NCBI GenBank assembly: GCA_949317995.1
Contig: OX439038.1
Span: 64,195,576-64,259,575, forward strand
Length of the DNA stretch: 64,000 bases
DNA from: Acholoe squamosa
Taxonomy: Eukaryota > Annelida > Polychaeta > Phyllodocida > Polynoidae
Reading direction: 5' to 3'
The translations under genes were made by a program, and so were the position numbers. Position 1 is the stretch's first letter; each line of letters begins with the position of its first letter. This document shows, piece by piece, positions 37,501-46,888 of the stretch. Below the pieces are notes generated by a model. It was not told the origin of the DNA, did no database searches, and was given only the letters and a program-made list of their open reading frames with translations.

Positions 37501-40500
37501 TGTAAAATAAGTCATGAATTATTGTTGATTAGGAATACTTCTTGGAAATCAATGAACTGGAAATTGCCTAAGCTAAGCTTGTTTATGAGGATAATACTTA
37601 CATTGGAATCCTTAATTCTAGAATTGATCTAGCTACGTATTGTTACCTTCTGGTACAAGAAGGCATCTATACAGGCATTTACTGTTAAGTGGCACCAACT
37701 TGTACCCCTTTAGGCATTGATCTATTTGTTCTTGCTATTTTTAGCCTAGCCTTCCCTATATAGTACCATGAAACTGACAATCTGCAAACAGGCGTGTGAC
37801 GCCCACATGGTGACCTGTGTGCCTGGAGCATGAGATTAGTCAGTGATAACAGCTCTTGTCTACCTCACCCTCTAACTATGAGCAGCTCACATGCAGCCAG
37901 CCTCGATAATCGAGGCCCATACTTAGGGCCTCGACCGTCTTTACTTGTGGCTTTTGATGCTATAAAATGGGCAGCCTTGGATGCCCATTTTCAGCAGAGG
38001 GAGGCCAAGGGTCAAGTGAGGGTTCTTGGGTTCTTGGGCACCCCCTCAGCAATAAACAACTCCCATGTACAGTGCTTAATAGAGGGAAGTTTTTTTTAGC
38101 AAAAATGAGAAACAAAATCGTATAATACAAGGGAATGTTACAATTACATCACTGCTAAGGGGGTGTGGGGGGGGGAGGCTCTTTTGGTACCAGTGACAAA
38201 CAGTGACATTGGGGTTGGGGGGGTCCTAAAAACTGCCAAAAACCAGTGACATAATTGTTGAACGTTCCCTAAGATTTTAGTCTATATACTACTGAACAAA
38301 GCTATAGCTTACTAAAAGTCTGATCTATGCATAGGCCTTATGTATGTGTCACCTACAAGGTTATGCATGAAATATACTCCATGGGGACAGAAGGCAATAT
38401 CATACATAGTGCCCAAGGACAATATATGCTACTACTTCCTGCAGATGTCTTAGTAAACTCATATAAAGGCCCTAGGTATCAGAGTGACATAATAAATTGC
38501 CTTTGGTGGTGCACAGTGCAGTCCCTTTAATTTGGCTCTTGGAGTACTGTGCACTCAGTTGTGACCAGGCCCTTTACTGTGGAGCACAGGTAGTTAGCAG
38601 GGTGGGAGCAGTGGGGGGGGGGCATGGTGATCAAAAGTACAGGGCCAGCCCAGGCGGTATATTCCAATACCGCCTGGGGGTCAGAGGCTGACATGCAGCC
38701 CGAGCAAATCACCGACAGGTCAATGAGCTATAACCCCTTTATAGCATTATGGTAGGGGGAGTAGCTCCATGACCAAGCCCTGATAACATCCAAGCTTTTT
38801 AAATAATGATTGAGGTACTAGTAATCTAGGCAACTTCAAAGCTGTTGGTATCAAACGCTGACCTTGTGTGCGTGGTCGGTAAATTTCATAGAGAAACCAG
38901 CTCTCTTCATTATACATTTGTTGGTGCCTCTCCCTCCTCATAAGACCAGAATTAAAAGTGAAAATGGTCAAAGGACCAACAATTATGTAAAATCTTATAT
39001 TGTGAATTAAGTTAAACCACCTTCGACCTTGTTTATGTCATCAATTTAGATTATGTGGTGTAACCAGGATTTAAAATCCATGACAATTTATGACTTTGGG
39101 GGTTACCATGTATTGTAATCTTAAATGGGTATTGTGACACTCACTGAGCACCTTTATCTAGTGTACTATAACCCTGCCTCGAAAAGGCATACCCATACTT
39201 TGCGACAAACATACAGGGCGCACCAAGGGCCATCCTCGCGTATAATGGTCAATCAAAAGACCCAATTTGTTCCCGGCACCACCTCGTGCATGCTGGCATT
39301 AGCTGGCACCCGTCTTGCACTGCAGCTGCTTCCAGGCAAGTCTTGCTATGTACAATTGCCTGGTACCTACGTAATTCTCGCAAGAAGGGTGGTGGCATGG
39401 CTGCGTGTGCACACATTTAGCGCCATAGCGAGGATTCGGGATGATATTTGTGTGCAGCAATAGAAGTTCTGATCCTGTTCAAAGGTTTCCAGACTTACAC
39501 TGCTCCATTGTCGACATTGCTGAAAACTAGCTTTGCCACGAGAACAGAGCAGGAAGTCACTGCACATGGTGACCTCAGGAACCAGTTCGAACCTGAAAGG
39601 TCGTCATATGTGAGGTACTACAGTGGTACCATTTTGTGCATTTTGCTACAGCTGTCAGATTGTTGATCCTGTTCTGATGTTCGGGGCCCAATGTCTTGGG
39701 GGCTATTTGACAGGGGGTCCCTTTGTCAGGAGGCCTGATGTCCGGGGACCCTCTGTCTTGGGTAGTCACTGGGCGCGACTCAGTTAAGGACTGAGTCGCT
39801 GGGACTGGCATACCTAAAACTTTCAGGTGCTCTAGAAACGGCAAGTTTCTAAGAATAACATTTGAAAGAAATAAATCCCCAACAATCAGCTTATGGTATT
39901 GACAAGAGTACCACCTTAGCTTTGCTGTCTGTGAGTGGGAAGAGCGTCTTTTGTTGGAAACTTTTAGATCCCACCCTTTTCCAAGATTTGGCACATGCTG
40001 TGTGGGTTGCAACGGGTAGCTATCAGCAGGTGCATTTTCTGCCAGACAGGAAGTCAATCTCCACTCTCCAAGCAGATTCTCATGAATAACATTATTTCAT
40101 GAATAACACCTCTGTTGTGGGACCTGAAACCACATCCAACATGGCCGACCGTGGCAGCTAAACTTGATATGAAGGCTAACAGATTTGCGAGAACCAAATA
40201 ATCTGGGCCCCCGTATTAAATGTTTCTCACAAAATGGCAACAAACATGTCTTAGAAATCCATCTTTAAGAGGAAATCAACATAAAAAATTATGTCCTACA
40301 ATTCCAGCCACCTGACAAATGAGCCCTATGCAGGAAGCCTGACTCTCCCATCAGGTAAGAGTCAGCACCCGCCGGACAAGTCTTGGGGGACTTGTGGCAG
40401 GCAACCGTTATGGTGTTATGGGTTGTGCAGGTATGAGGAAGCCTTTTTCTGCACATGCACACAGGGCGGATGGAGATACCCATCACCCAGCTAGGACAAC

Positions 40501-43500
40501 AAAAACAATACCAGTGCCCTATTGCATTATCATTCAGGAGGCTTGGTGATTATACAACAGGGCCCTCTTACCACAGTGAGAGTAGAAGTGTTGTATTACC
40601 TTTAATATTAGCACCATAAAATACATTGTATTTGTTATGATTTAGTTTTACTGATTTGGCTAGAGATTGTATGAGAAATTGTACGTCGCAGAGGGTGCTA
40701 GGTAGATATTTTTATACAATCTAAACATTGTCATCAACGTCAAGAGCAGTGTTCTACTCTAATAGGTGTTTTAATCCCTTATCAAACTCTATAACATGCA
40801 CATTTTTTCCTCAAGTAAGAACACGCTTCCACCAAAGATGGAGAATATTCATATACCTCACAAAGTCCCAAATATTCTTGAATTGATATGATAACGACTG
40901 CGGTGGCCATTATACAGGACACCCAGTGTAAAGTATAAGGCATGTAGGTGTAGGTGTCATAGAACCCATTGTCCTTACCTCGAGCTGCCCCCTTACTACG
41001 AGGCTGTCCCCACCCCCACCCACACCTCCATTCCTGCTGCTCCTCCTCCCCCTGTTGTTCTCCAACCACGAGAATTGGACCATTCAAAAGGCCACTGCCA
41101 TCATTTCCGGCTCTGACAATCAGTGGGACATCTCCTCCCCTTGCCACTATCACCTCCTCCAACCCCTCTCAGCCAAACCATTCACCAGGTAATAGCTTCT
41201 ATCAGCAACCTGTTAACTCCCTCTTTAGGCTGGAGATTGCCATAATATGACATAAGTATGTAAGACAATTGCTTAGGAGACATAAATGGTCCCGGTCAGG
41301 TATATTGTTGGTTTTGACAAGCATGACAAAGGAAAACAATGGGCTGATACCAAAATGAGCTCATTATGATATCTTCCCTTTTCTTAGCAACTTGGCTTCA
41401 CATGTATATTGAAGTTTGACCTTTATTGGAATGTTGATTGCTAGGCATAATTAAAGTGCTAGACTCTCAAATAATCACAGATCAGATGTCAACACATTAT
41501 TTGGAAAAAAACATGGGGAAGAATGAGTTACTGTCCCTCTTCAAATCTGATATATTAGCCGTTTTTGACAGTATTTGAGAGTGCGACCTTTGTTCTCCAC
41601 GTCATATTTCCTTCGTGGAAAATACACGTTGTTTTACTTTCCTTCATCAGAAAGGAAGTACTTTAAAACTTGCATGGTGGGTTGATGCCACATTTACAGT
41701 CCCCTCATGTGCAGCAGCTATCACATGTATAATTATTGAAATAAGTAACATCTTATAATTATCTAAATAAATTCTTACCTGAATTCCTGTACAAATAATT
41801 AGTTATCTTAGGTCATATAATACCTCTGGTAGTGATGACAAACCGCCTTGACTGAAATACAGCCAGAGGCTGACCCGTGAAGAAACAGCAATTCTACTAA
41901 GCCTCCCTATTTATTCCATGCTTAGAATATGCTTTAGTATAGAATTGTATGGGAAGGCCCATTTCTACAAGGGCGTGGAGAAACTGAATACCATTCTTCA
42001 CTATGGCGTCGTCACATAGCCTCAAACCCGTGTCAGAAAGTATTTTTTGAGATTTTTATACCTAGACTATAGATGAAAATAATAGATACAGAGATCCACT
42101 ATAATTACTCCAAATTGAATGGTTCTTCAATCAATAATTACCTTGAAGCACTATTCCACTTGAAAAACTGCTTCGAGGCTATCGCGTGAAGAAACACTGA
42201 GTTTGGATCAATTCCCGTGCTTTTGCACCATATAGCAACAGCCAAACAGCGTCTGCAGCTGTCAGAATGGCAGCCATGTTATAGTCTATGCAGATATGGG
42301 GAAGCCATAGATTCCTGACACTACCTCTATAGGGTGGACATGGGTGTCCGTCACCATATTAGGGAGAAGAGAACAATTCCAGTGCCTATTTCATTATTAG
42401 TCAGGAGACTTAGTGATTATACAATGGGGGAGTGGGAGACTGATATTGTTCAGCAGTATCATATAAGTATGAGAGGGAAAATGCGATCATGACATACGAT
42501 GGAGTGGTGCATTATTCTAATTATTAGCAGTTATTAAATCATGGTGAAGATTTGTATAGCACCAGAATGATATGATACTTCATATATTGCCCATTTGGAC
42601 AGGAACCATCTCTTCAAGTAATTCCGTTGGTAGCCACTGAAATGGATTTTTTTTTAAATGAGAGAAACTTACCATCTTTTTCATATTGCCTGCTGTATAG
42701 CCTTTACCAAGACCTACAAGTCGACGGTAATAATTGTGAATACCCACTATCCACTCAGGTCCTCGTCCTAGGGCTTCTGATGGCTGGCACAAGAGGCAAA
42801 GTCCTGCCAATGCTGAGACTGCAAAATACAGATACCGTTTTTTTTTTATTGGATCAATTATAACAAAACACCAATAAAAGTCTTATCATTCAACGCTTTA
42901 TACCTTGTAAACTACATCGTATCTTGTGGCTTTACCCATGTTACTGTTACAAATCAATGGAAAGTGGGATGGGCTCTGAAAACTGTATGAACACCCCATA
43001 AAACTCGTCAATTTGATCAATCGTCTGCCATTGAAACCACAGTTTGTCACATGGTGGGGATCTTTGGTTAGAAAATGTTAGTGTTCTAACACTAATGTGG
43101 TTTATGAATCCTCTATCAAATAAGTGAAGGAACTGGAGGTCATTTATTAATGCAGTAAGATCGCACATTGCCCTATATGGCTTGAAATCTCGATGCTAAT
43201 CCGACGGGGAATTCGGTACAACTTGAAGCACTGGAGTCGTAGAATGTTAATAAATGACCCCCAGAACTCAATGGCATCTATCGTTTTGACATGTCCATAC
43301 CCTTATATATTCTTTTCGCTAACCCATAACATCAGTCCTGCATTGTTCAACTGAAGCAAGTGTGTCGCTCAATCTAAGTGCTAATGAAGGAAAGGGTCTG
43401 TCCATGAGTAATGACCTCCTGTCCAACCATGAGACCAGTTCTTATTGGAAATATTATGGGGAACTTGGATGAACTAAGCCTTATACAAGTATACTGTTTC

Positions 43501-44253
43501 CTTACAGTGGAACGTACCATTGTTCCTAAAAACATGGTACCATCGTTCTGGTACCATCGTTCCTTGGTACCATCGTTCATGTAATCTTTAGATACCGTGG
43601 CTGCCAGGTACAGGGGACAAAGACAAGGCAGGTAGTCTATCCCTCTGTTCACACCTTGGGAGTAGCCCCTGTCCACAGGTGACAGGTTAGGCTGCTCACT
43701 TTGAAGATCTAAGTAAGGGATACTGCTTTTAAGATTTAGATCTTTGGGGTCCAACGTGCAGGCTTTCTATTTATTGGATCCATAAAGGAACATGAGGGGC
43801 TGATACTCTGTACATGATGGGCTCTGCTTTAGGTTTGGGGACCACTGGTTTTCATGAAAGTGTACACTAAGATCACTAGGGATGCCTAGTGCTGGAAAGA
43901 TTTTCTCTTCAATCCTTCTGTCACGACCCAATCAATCAATTCAATAAAGTGGTCATCTAAAGCGGATAAATAATCAGGCTGTTAGGTATTTTTTTAAAGT
44001 TTGGTCAAATCATAATCCTTCCAAGTGTATGCAAAATATGTCATACATGTAAAATATCTTGAACTTTAAACATGCTTTGACCGACTTAATTTAACCATGT
44101 TTAATATTGGTTGGTAGAAGATGATTATCAGCTACGGGTGCTTTGAATCTATGCTGGGCAAAATATAATAGATACTCACAAAATAAAACTTATACTGAAA
44201 AAAAGAAGTATAAAGTTGTGCTTACCTAATATAAAAATCATGTTGGTAGCCAT
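10531..44253 (-). CDS. secreted CAP-EGF-ShKT protein (CRISP-like), nine coding exons
   Basis: I joined nine exons, each bounded by AG/GT sites with matching phases: 44253-44226, 42818-42673, 24987-24748, 24379-24279, 19687-19599, 18908-18876, 15950-15852, 11168-11037 and 10553-10531. They total 891 nt including TAG, or 296 residues. Domains in order: signal peptide (about 1-27, MATNMIFIL then SALAGLCLL); CAP domain (about 28-175) with WIVGIHNYYRR, RWDSSLAREA, GMNIAIS, W-x-x-E, CENYMQ, RVGCAL and VFVCVYSPGG; a CRISP-type hinge (VGQRCSLC...FCELGLC); DCDSHKHDKC; an EGF-like module; a ShKT module; tail RAMPSRD. CAP proteins are extracellular and some bind sterols or lipids; this one's role is unknown. 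The canonical CAP cavity residues are largely missing: GEN reads GMN, HYTQ reads NYMQ, and the C-x-x-x-H segment is absent, while the W-x-x-E glutamate remains. Expression and splicing are not demonstrated, but nine phase-compatible junctions restoring family motifs make the model strong. Confidence 0.9.
11037..11168 (-). CDS. CAP gene exon 8 (ShKT module)
   Basis: The 132-nt exon is phase 1 at both ends, with acceptor TTCTATTGCAG and donor GTAAGT. It encodes QCRNPEQYMDYDIC, DDCRSDDPNVR and MMEEFCPEQCTC. The six-cysteine pattern ending M-x-x-x-CP-x-x-C-x-C is the ShKT domain. The domain is named after a sea-anemone peptide but is common in ordinary extracellular proteins, so no toxin role is implied. 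Confidence 0.88.
11169..15851 (-). other. CAP gene intron 7
   Basis: This 4.7 kb intron is largely occupied by a candidate TIR element at 12635-15344. The remainder (11169-12634) has no supported gene; the open frames at 11744-12030 and 12127-12647 lack recognisable domains. Confidence 0.7.
12635..15344. mobile_element. candidate 2.7 kb TIR element without coding capacity
   Basis: The left end (TCCCAGTAGGCATACCACCA then CTTACTAGTAG) and the reverse complement of the right end (TCCCAGTGGGCAGACCATCA then CTTATTAAGTG) form imperfect inverted repeats of about 30 nt. The interior is full of TTAAGTACTT-like and CTTATAAGTAG-like short repeats and the word TAGTAGTTGCAG. No transposase is visible. 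It may be a nonautonomous DNA transposon, and it lies wholly inside CAP intron 7. Confidence 0.42.
15852..15950 (-). CDS. CAP gene exon 7 (EGF-like module)
   Basis: The 99-nt exon is phase 1 at both ends, with acceptor CTCATTTCAG and donor GTAAGC. It encodes CRKTCRSQYGYGVLSNHTC then CHCIYGHGPNC, an EGF-like C-x3-C...C-x-C-x-C...G-x-G-x-x-C pattern with six cysteines. NHT is an N-glycosylation sequon. CRISP-like CAP proteins of invertebrates often carry such a module after the hinge. Confidence 0.85.
16360..17035. repeat. 41-bp minisatellite, about 16 copies
   Basis: A tandem array of a 41-nt unit, typically TAGTATACAGAAATAGGACA followed by TTGTGGGTGGGTCTGTGTAAG, with few substitutions between copies. 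The unit is not a multiple of three, so all three minus-strand frames stay open with the same peptide (THNVLFLYTT-like) phase-shifted. These open frames are artefacts. Degenerate copies continue at about 17215-17425. The array is inside CAP intron 6. Confidence 0.95.
18428..18602. mobile_element. small MITE-like repeat with AGTGGC/GCCACT ends
   Basis: The left end AGTGGCTGATTTAGAGGGGG and the right end CTGGATCTGCCACTG are imperfect inverted repeats around an interior of C-rich and G-rich blocks. This looks like a short dispersed nonautonomous repeat. Class is unknown. Confidence 0.4.
18876..18908 (-). CDS. CAP gene exon 6 (33-nt micro-exon)
   Basis: Between acceptor TTTCCTGTAG and donor GTAAGT, 33 nt (phase 1 at both ends) encode DCDSHKHDKC plus split codons. 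Being symmetric, it could be skipped without shifting the frame. Two Cys and two His in ten residues may make a disulfide or metal-binding spacer; this is inference. The exon is supported by splice sites and phase only, so it is less certain than its neighbours. Confidence 0.68.
19599..19687 (-). CDS. CAP gene exon 5 (CRISP-type Cys hinge)
   Basis: The exon is 89 nt, phase 2 in and phase 1 out, between TTTTTCCAG and GTGAGT. It encodes LNTADPIFKVGQRCSLCT and AFCELGLC. This is the G-x-x-C-x-x-C...C...GLC hinge typical of CRISP and allurin-like CAP proteins after motif 2. Confidence 0.9.
20604..21220. mobile_element. candidate MITE built from GGGGCACAGTGGGACA repeats
   Basis: The left end reads GTAGGGGAAACTGGGGCACA then GTGGGACA; the right end is its imperfect complement (GTGTCCCACTAAGCCCCGGT). 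The same word recurs inside, and the centre has a perfect 44-bp palindrome at 20993-21036. There is no coding capacity. The composition and internal symmetry suggest a foldback or MITE family. Confidence 0.45.
20993..21036. repeat. perfect 44-bp palindrome
   Basis: Each half is 22 nt; the left half ends GTGCCCCGGT and the right half begins ACCGGGGCAC, centred on the GGTACC at 21012-21017. The two halves are exact reverse complements. Confidence 0.95.
23064..23150. repeat. GA microsatellite
   Basis: A long run of GAGA dinucleotides with ATAGAGAG and GGGAGGGAGG variants at the edges. The Ser/Leu-rich and Arg/Glu-rich open frames over it are artefacts. Confidence 0.95.
24279..24379 (-). CDS. 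CAP gene exon 4 (CAP motif 2)
   Basis: The exon is 101 nt, phase 0 in and phase 2 out, with acceptor TTCCAG and donor GTAAGT. It encodes LASAGTDRVGCALRTPL and VFVCVYSPG. The last matches CAP motif 2 (C-x-Y-x-P-G-G), completed by the first base of exon 5. The intron separating it from exon 3 is only 368 bp. Confidence 0.9.
24748..24987 (-). CDS. CAP gene exon 3 (CAP core)
   Basis: This 240-nt exon is phase 0 at both ends. It starts RWDSSLAREAAGIAS and ends CENYMQ before a GTAATC donor. It carries the WD-x-x-LA motif, a GMNIAIS in place of the usual GEN motif, SWFEERKYYD (the W-x-x-E helix) and CENYMQ where CAP motif 1 normally has HYTQ. The preceding acceptor reads CTTATAG. Confidence 0.92.
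25442..25519. repeat. 78-bp perfect palindrome with TA microsatellite core
   Basis: CCCTCAGGTA at the left, an uninterrupted AT dinucleotide run, and TACCTGAGGG at the right form an exact palindrome centred between 25480 and 25481. Confidence 0.95.
26153..26760. repeat. dispersed 0.6 kb repeat, copy 1
   Basis: It starts GTGAGCCAGCAAGCAGAAA, includes CCACCAGGGGGCACCACTAT and TTGCCATGGAAACATGAT, and ends near CCTTGCCTCTACA. A second copy in the same orientation is at 46278-46888, with high similarity over its whole length. No terminal repeats or coding frame are seen. Confidence 0.85.
28437..30336 (-). pseudogene. decayed copy of a PIN-like/Cys-rich repeat-family protein
   Basis: Minus-strand fragments in different frames read as one broken protein. 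From the 5' side: GFFTVCRSDKVWGGIWSDMT with LTHCQGVAESTLARWV (30336-29980), a stretch near 29900 with LNCDRAIDVGYIAMAK, HTVVVVGSDTDLLVMM (29429-29013), KFFVCLYKGKKCKTIDQVRY (28912 onward), then LPPPSVATKQHSFQTYHQVQ and a C-terminal CKKGCQRRCGCRKLKIPC block (28745-28437). The VVVGSDTDLLV strand resembles FEN/PIN nuclease cores and the end resembles a CXC-like cysteine cluster. I recognise this combination as a multicopy, probably transposon-associated metazoan family, but cannot name it. Several frameshifts and stops make it a pseudogene. Confidence 0.55.
31142..31263. repeat. imperfect inverted repeat (hairpin) with GATCCACC motif
   Basis: The left arm ATATAGAACTAAAC...CTGGTGT...GGTGGCTGATCCACC and the right arm GGTGGATCGGCCACC...ACACCACGG...GTTTAGTTCTAT pair over about 45 nt with mismatches. 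GATCCACCAC words also recur just upstream at 31011-31026. Confidence 0.6.
31791..32050. repeat. 77-nt inverted repeat at the DIRS 3' end
   Basis: Arms 31791-31867 and 31974-32050 are reverse complements with about four mismatches, separated by 106 nt. The arms include ATCAGAGTATCCTATC and the CCACCGA-type terminal motif shared with the other end of the element. Confidence 0.85.
32583..33477 (-). pseudogene. DIRS-like tyrosine recombinase, broken
   Basis: The N-terminal part reads WSHNTAAGYEGCAKRWMAF, typical of DIRS recombinase starts. After a frame break come FVWDPQPALLTIHNWG and HTMLLVLLATGQKLQALHLM, where DIRS recombinases carry the TGQR motif. Here the expected catalytic Arg is Lys (GQK). 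A further frame change leads to the C-terminal fragment ending at 32583. Frame breaks plus the altered Arg make this copy nonfunctional. Confidence 0.7.
33500..34807 (-). pseudogene. DIRS-like reverse transcriptase/RNase H, broken
   Basis: RT motifs are visible in order: FVSHMFLRPKTDGIFRPILN, SVDITSAYFTLPI, then after a frame change FYIDDTLIF (catalytic YIDD at 34118-34107) and IEYLGFTIDS. An RNase H-like segment follows (IFTDSSKTGWGCYW, ELQELHINILELKQF). At least two frame changes interrupt the gene. Confidence 0.78.
34608..35583 (-). pseudogene. DIRS-like gag region, broken
   Basis: Two minus-strand frames (35583-35275 and 35217-34822) form the gag-like region; the second contains SGKTCNPKKLVTSMSDSFKL and a Lys/Glu-rich segment. 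A His/Asn/Lys-rich tail (34922-34608) precedes RT. No zinc knuckle is obvious. Assignment rests on position upstream of RT in the element. Confidence 0.5.
38649..38678. repeat. perfect 12-bp-arm hairpin
   Basis: CCCAGGCGGTAT, a 6-nt loop, then ATACCGCCTGGG. It is exact but short, with no associated gene. Confidence 0.85.
39775..39799. repeat. perfect 10-bp-arm hairpin
   Basis: GCGACTCAGT, loop TAAGG, ACTGAGTCGC. It follows a patch (about 39680-39765) of degenerate short repeats of the type GTCxxGGGG. Confidence 0.8.
42673..42818 (-). CDS. CAP gene exon 2 (signal peptide end, CAP start)
   Basis: The acceptor ends TATTTTGCAG and the donor is GTAAGT after AAG ATG. The exon is 146 nt, phase 1 in and phase 0 out. 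It encodes SALAGLCLLCQPSEALG, then the first CAP helix (WIVGIHNYYRR...AGNMKKM), matching the HN-x-x-R start of CAP domains. Internal AGs near 42790 could be alternative acceptors, but only this one continues the signal peptide. Confidence 0.88.
44226..44253 (-). CDS. CAP gene exon 1 (start codon, signal peptide)
   Basis: ATG at 44253-44251 opens nine codons (MATNMIFIL) and one extra base before a GTAAGC donor. The phase-1 split joins GTC (Val) with exon 2 and produces a continuous hydrophobic signal peptide. A phase-1 intron inside a signal peptide is common in secreted proteins. The exon is too short for ORF detection. Confidence 0.8.
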
Positions 44254-46277
44254 GATGTAAAGATATACTGGGGTGTAATGTGTAAAGATTATGAGACAGT
44301 CGGGTATCTCCTTTTCCTATTTTTTTTTGTTAAACTTCGCCCTAAACCATGCTGCGTCTGTCCTTTCGCTACCTGGTCCTCTCTCGCCCTACAGATCCAA
44401 TGATTCTTCTAAGCGGTCTCAAAACCACTTCCTCCAGGCGAAGGCCTTCAAAGTCGGATCTCTATAGAGTCTGTGATATTGTTTATGGTCCTCCTGTTTC
44501 TGAACAATGTCACTCCTGAAAAGTTTGCTTCAGTGTGTGATGATGTTCACTGACGCTCCTTCTTGTGGGTCCCTGATTTGGCTGAATACTAAAACGTTCT
44601 GTATTGGAGGGGTTCATGAGCAGTTGATTCGAAGGGACCCTGATTGACTATGAAGCCTGAATGCAATGACTTATGTGCTCCTTAATGACTCCATCCCCTC
44701 ACTGGTGACATGCTCCTGACCACTAGCCTATGTGATGTGTGGGTGGTGGTGGCGCGCTTTCACTGCTGCTGCTGCTGCTGCCGCAGGAGCAGCAGTTGGC
44801 TGATGCTTTAACTTAAGATACCTACACACTGGACCAACACACTTGTGCAGACCACTATGACATGTAGACTCCATCAATCCATGCCTGTAGCTCCAGGGGG
44901 GCTGTTATAACACTAGTAAAAGGAAACGCCCATCCCTATATAGAATAGATCTGTATCATTTGGCAGTATGATAGAGCTCAGTCTGGGAAGAGCAGCCCCA
45001 CAGCATATTATGGTGTTTTGCAACTGGATGTGTTACTTAATTGAGTTATAACTATACCAGGTCGTCCTGTTGACGCTTGCACACTACAGTGCAGCCTACA
45101 GCTCAGGCCTAATTAACATGCATTCTCGCGAGACTTGGAACTTCCAGGGGTCAGAAGACACTCTATACATGGGTGAGACTACACACTTCTAGGTGTGAAA
45201 AATTCACGCCTGGAGGTGTGAGTAGTGATAGCCTATACTCAGCATACCTTTGAAGCTGTTATTACATTTTCTTAGCCACCATGAGCCACCTAAATTAGTC
45301 CTAATAGTACTGTTGTGTGTAAGGTGGAAGAGAGTGGATTCCCACCAGTATCTCAGGGTATTACACAACTGACCTGTAAAACCAGTGTAAGGTACATGCT
45401 GATAACCAGCTTCAGCTAGACACAACGGCACCACCCCCAACCCGCTAAGTCGGTATAGGGCAGACCCGGGATACACTATCAAGTAATGAGACAATTCCAT
45501 CCATTCACTACAGTATTTTTTGGGTACATTATGTAACACCTGGTACCCATTATGCGGGCTGTTATCAATCCTTATCTCGCTAGGTCCCAGATCAAGCAAT
45601 GGCAGATTCACTGGACCTCAATACTAAGCCCTTATGCTCCCAGTGTAATATCAGCCCTGACATTTTATCTAATAGGCCCTACGTAATGTAATCCACGATA
45701 TAACTTTTATGTTCTTGCTGCATTGCAAAAAAAAACTGCATTGATGAAAATGTTATGATTGACATGGATAGTATTGGAGGTTTTGGTGATAAGTTATCAT
45801 CTCTTATCATCATCCTGCGCCACATAACATTCAAATAAGCTTGTATACTTTTTCGCTGTATGGGACCTAAGATAGGAGAAATCCGCTGTCTCATGCAGGA
45901 TGAATAAACGTTCGCTATTCTCAAAGCTATCCCAAAAGTTTATGCCGTGCACCAGTGCAATGAAGAGAAGACAGAAGAGTTGAGGACCTCTATGGGCATT
46001 GGAGAAAGCACCTACCCAGTACTTATAGCCACGCTTCTATCCTGGATGAGTATTGGAGCTTTTATTGGCGTCACAAATATGATATCAAAAGCTATAAGCT
46101 TTCCAGTCCGCACAAAAAGACGCCCAGCAATAATCAACATATCATTTTAACGCTGGAGTGATATTTATGCCGACTGACCGAGTGCTATTCACACTATAAC
46201 TTTGTTCTACATCTATTTCGCAATTTCAACCAATCAAATGTGACTCAGCCAACAGGTACCCGCCAATAAAGACAATT

Positions 46278-46888
46278 GTGAGCCAGCAAGCAGAAAGGAC
46301 AGTTATTGCGGGATTTAGTACCAGATTTAGCCACCAGGGGGCACCACTATGGACTAGAATAGGAAAGATATGACTAAAACTGTTATAGGCTACTTTTTTT
46401 ATGGAGAATTCAATGGTTTTTGATAAAACGTTTTATTTTGGGTGGAAAGGTTCCAAATTTGGCATGTAAAAAGAATGTTTTTGGGCCAAAATAGGCATTT
46501 TTGTTGATTTCTGTTGCCATGGAAACATGATTTTCATTCTAAATAGGAAAATCAATGATTCCATTTGAAGGAACATCCCACAAGGTTTACTATGGCGAAA
46601 ACAGAATGAAAATACCATTTCTAGATCAAAAGTTATGGGCAAAAGAATAAAAATTTATACGAATTTAGCTAATTAGCATAAATTATGCTAATTAACTATA
46701 TATCTCATGACCAATTAGACATAGAGCTTATTAACATTCTTGAAATGGTCACACCTACCCATATCTAGCAAGCCATTCCTCCAAAACTAACAGGAGTATC
46801 TTCTCATGCTATGTATCACTGTAAAGCTAATGCTTTGAATTTTAAAGTTGACTTTTAGCATGGAGCACCCTTTCTCCTTGCCTCTACA
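46278..46888. repeat. dispersed 0.6 kb repeat, copy 2
   Basis: Same orientation and extent as the copy at 26153-26760: it starts GTGAGCCAGCAAGCAGAAA and ends near CCTTGCCTCTACA. Small indels and substitutions distinguish the two. Confidence 0.85.

Larger units (their letters stand above)
24988..42672 (-). other. CAP gene intron 2 (17.7 kb, transposon-rich)
   Basis: This large intron splits the CAP domain between exons 2 and 3. It contains a TA-centred palindrome (25442-25519), a GTGTTTAA-rich patch (25520-25770), one copy of a 0.6 kb dispersed repeat (26153-26760), a decayed PIN/Cys-rich family copy (28437-30336), hairpins, a DIRS-like retrotransposon (31791-36165) and local duplications near 36.7/41.0 kb and 40.4/42.3 kb. 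No further host exon was found. Confidence 0.75.
36166..42672. other. remaining CAP intron 2 sequence with local duplications
   Basis: No gene is supported. The segments at about 36740-37100 and 40990-41300 share CATTTCCGGCTCTGACAATC and flanking words. Those at about 40399-40565 and 42269-42430 share CCAGTGCC...TGGTGATTATACAA-type sequence. Short perfect hairpins occur at 38649-38678 and 39775-39799. Open frames lack recognisable domains. Confidence 0.5.

Noticed and set aside
45204-45611. 135-residue minus-strand open frame
   Set aside because: No recognised domain, signal peptide, splice support or homology; likely chance.
45947-46150. 67-residue plus-strand frame with a hydrophobic segment
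   Set aside because: Short, no clear splice sites or family match.
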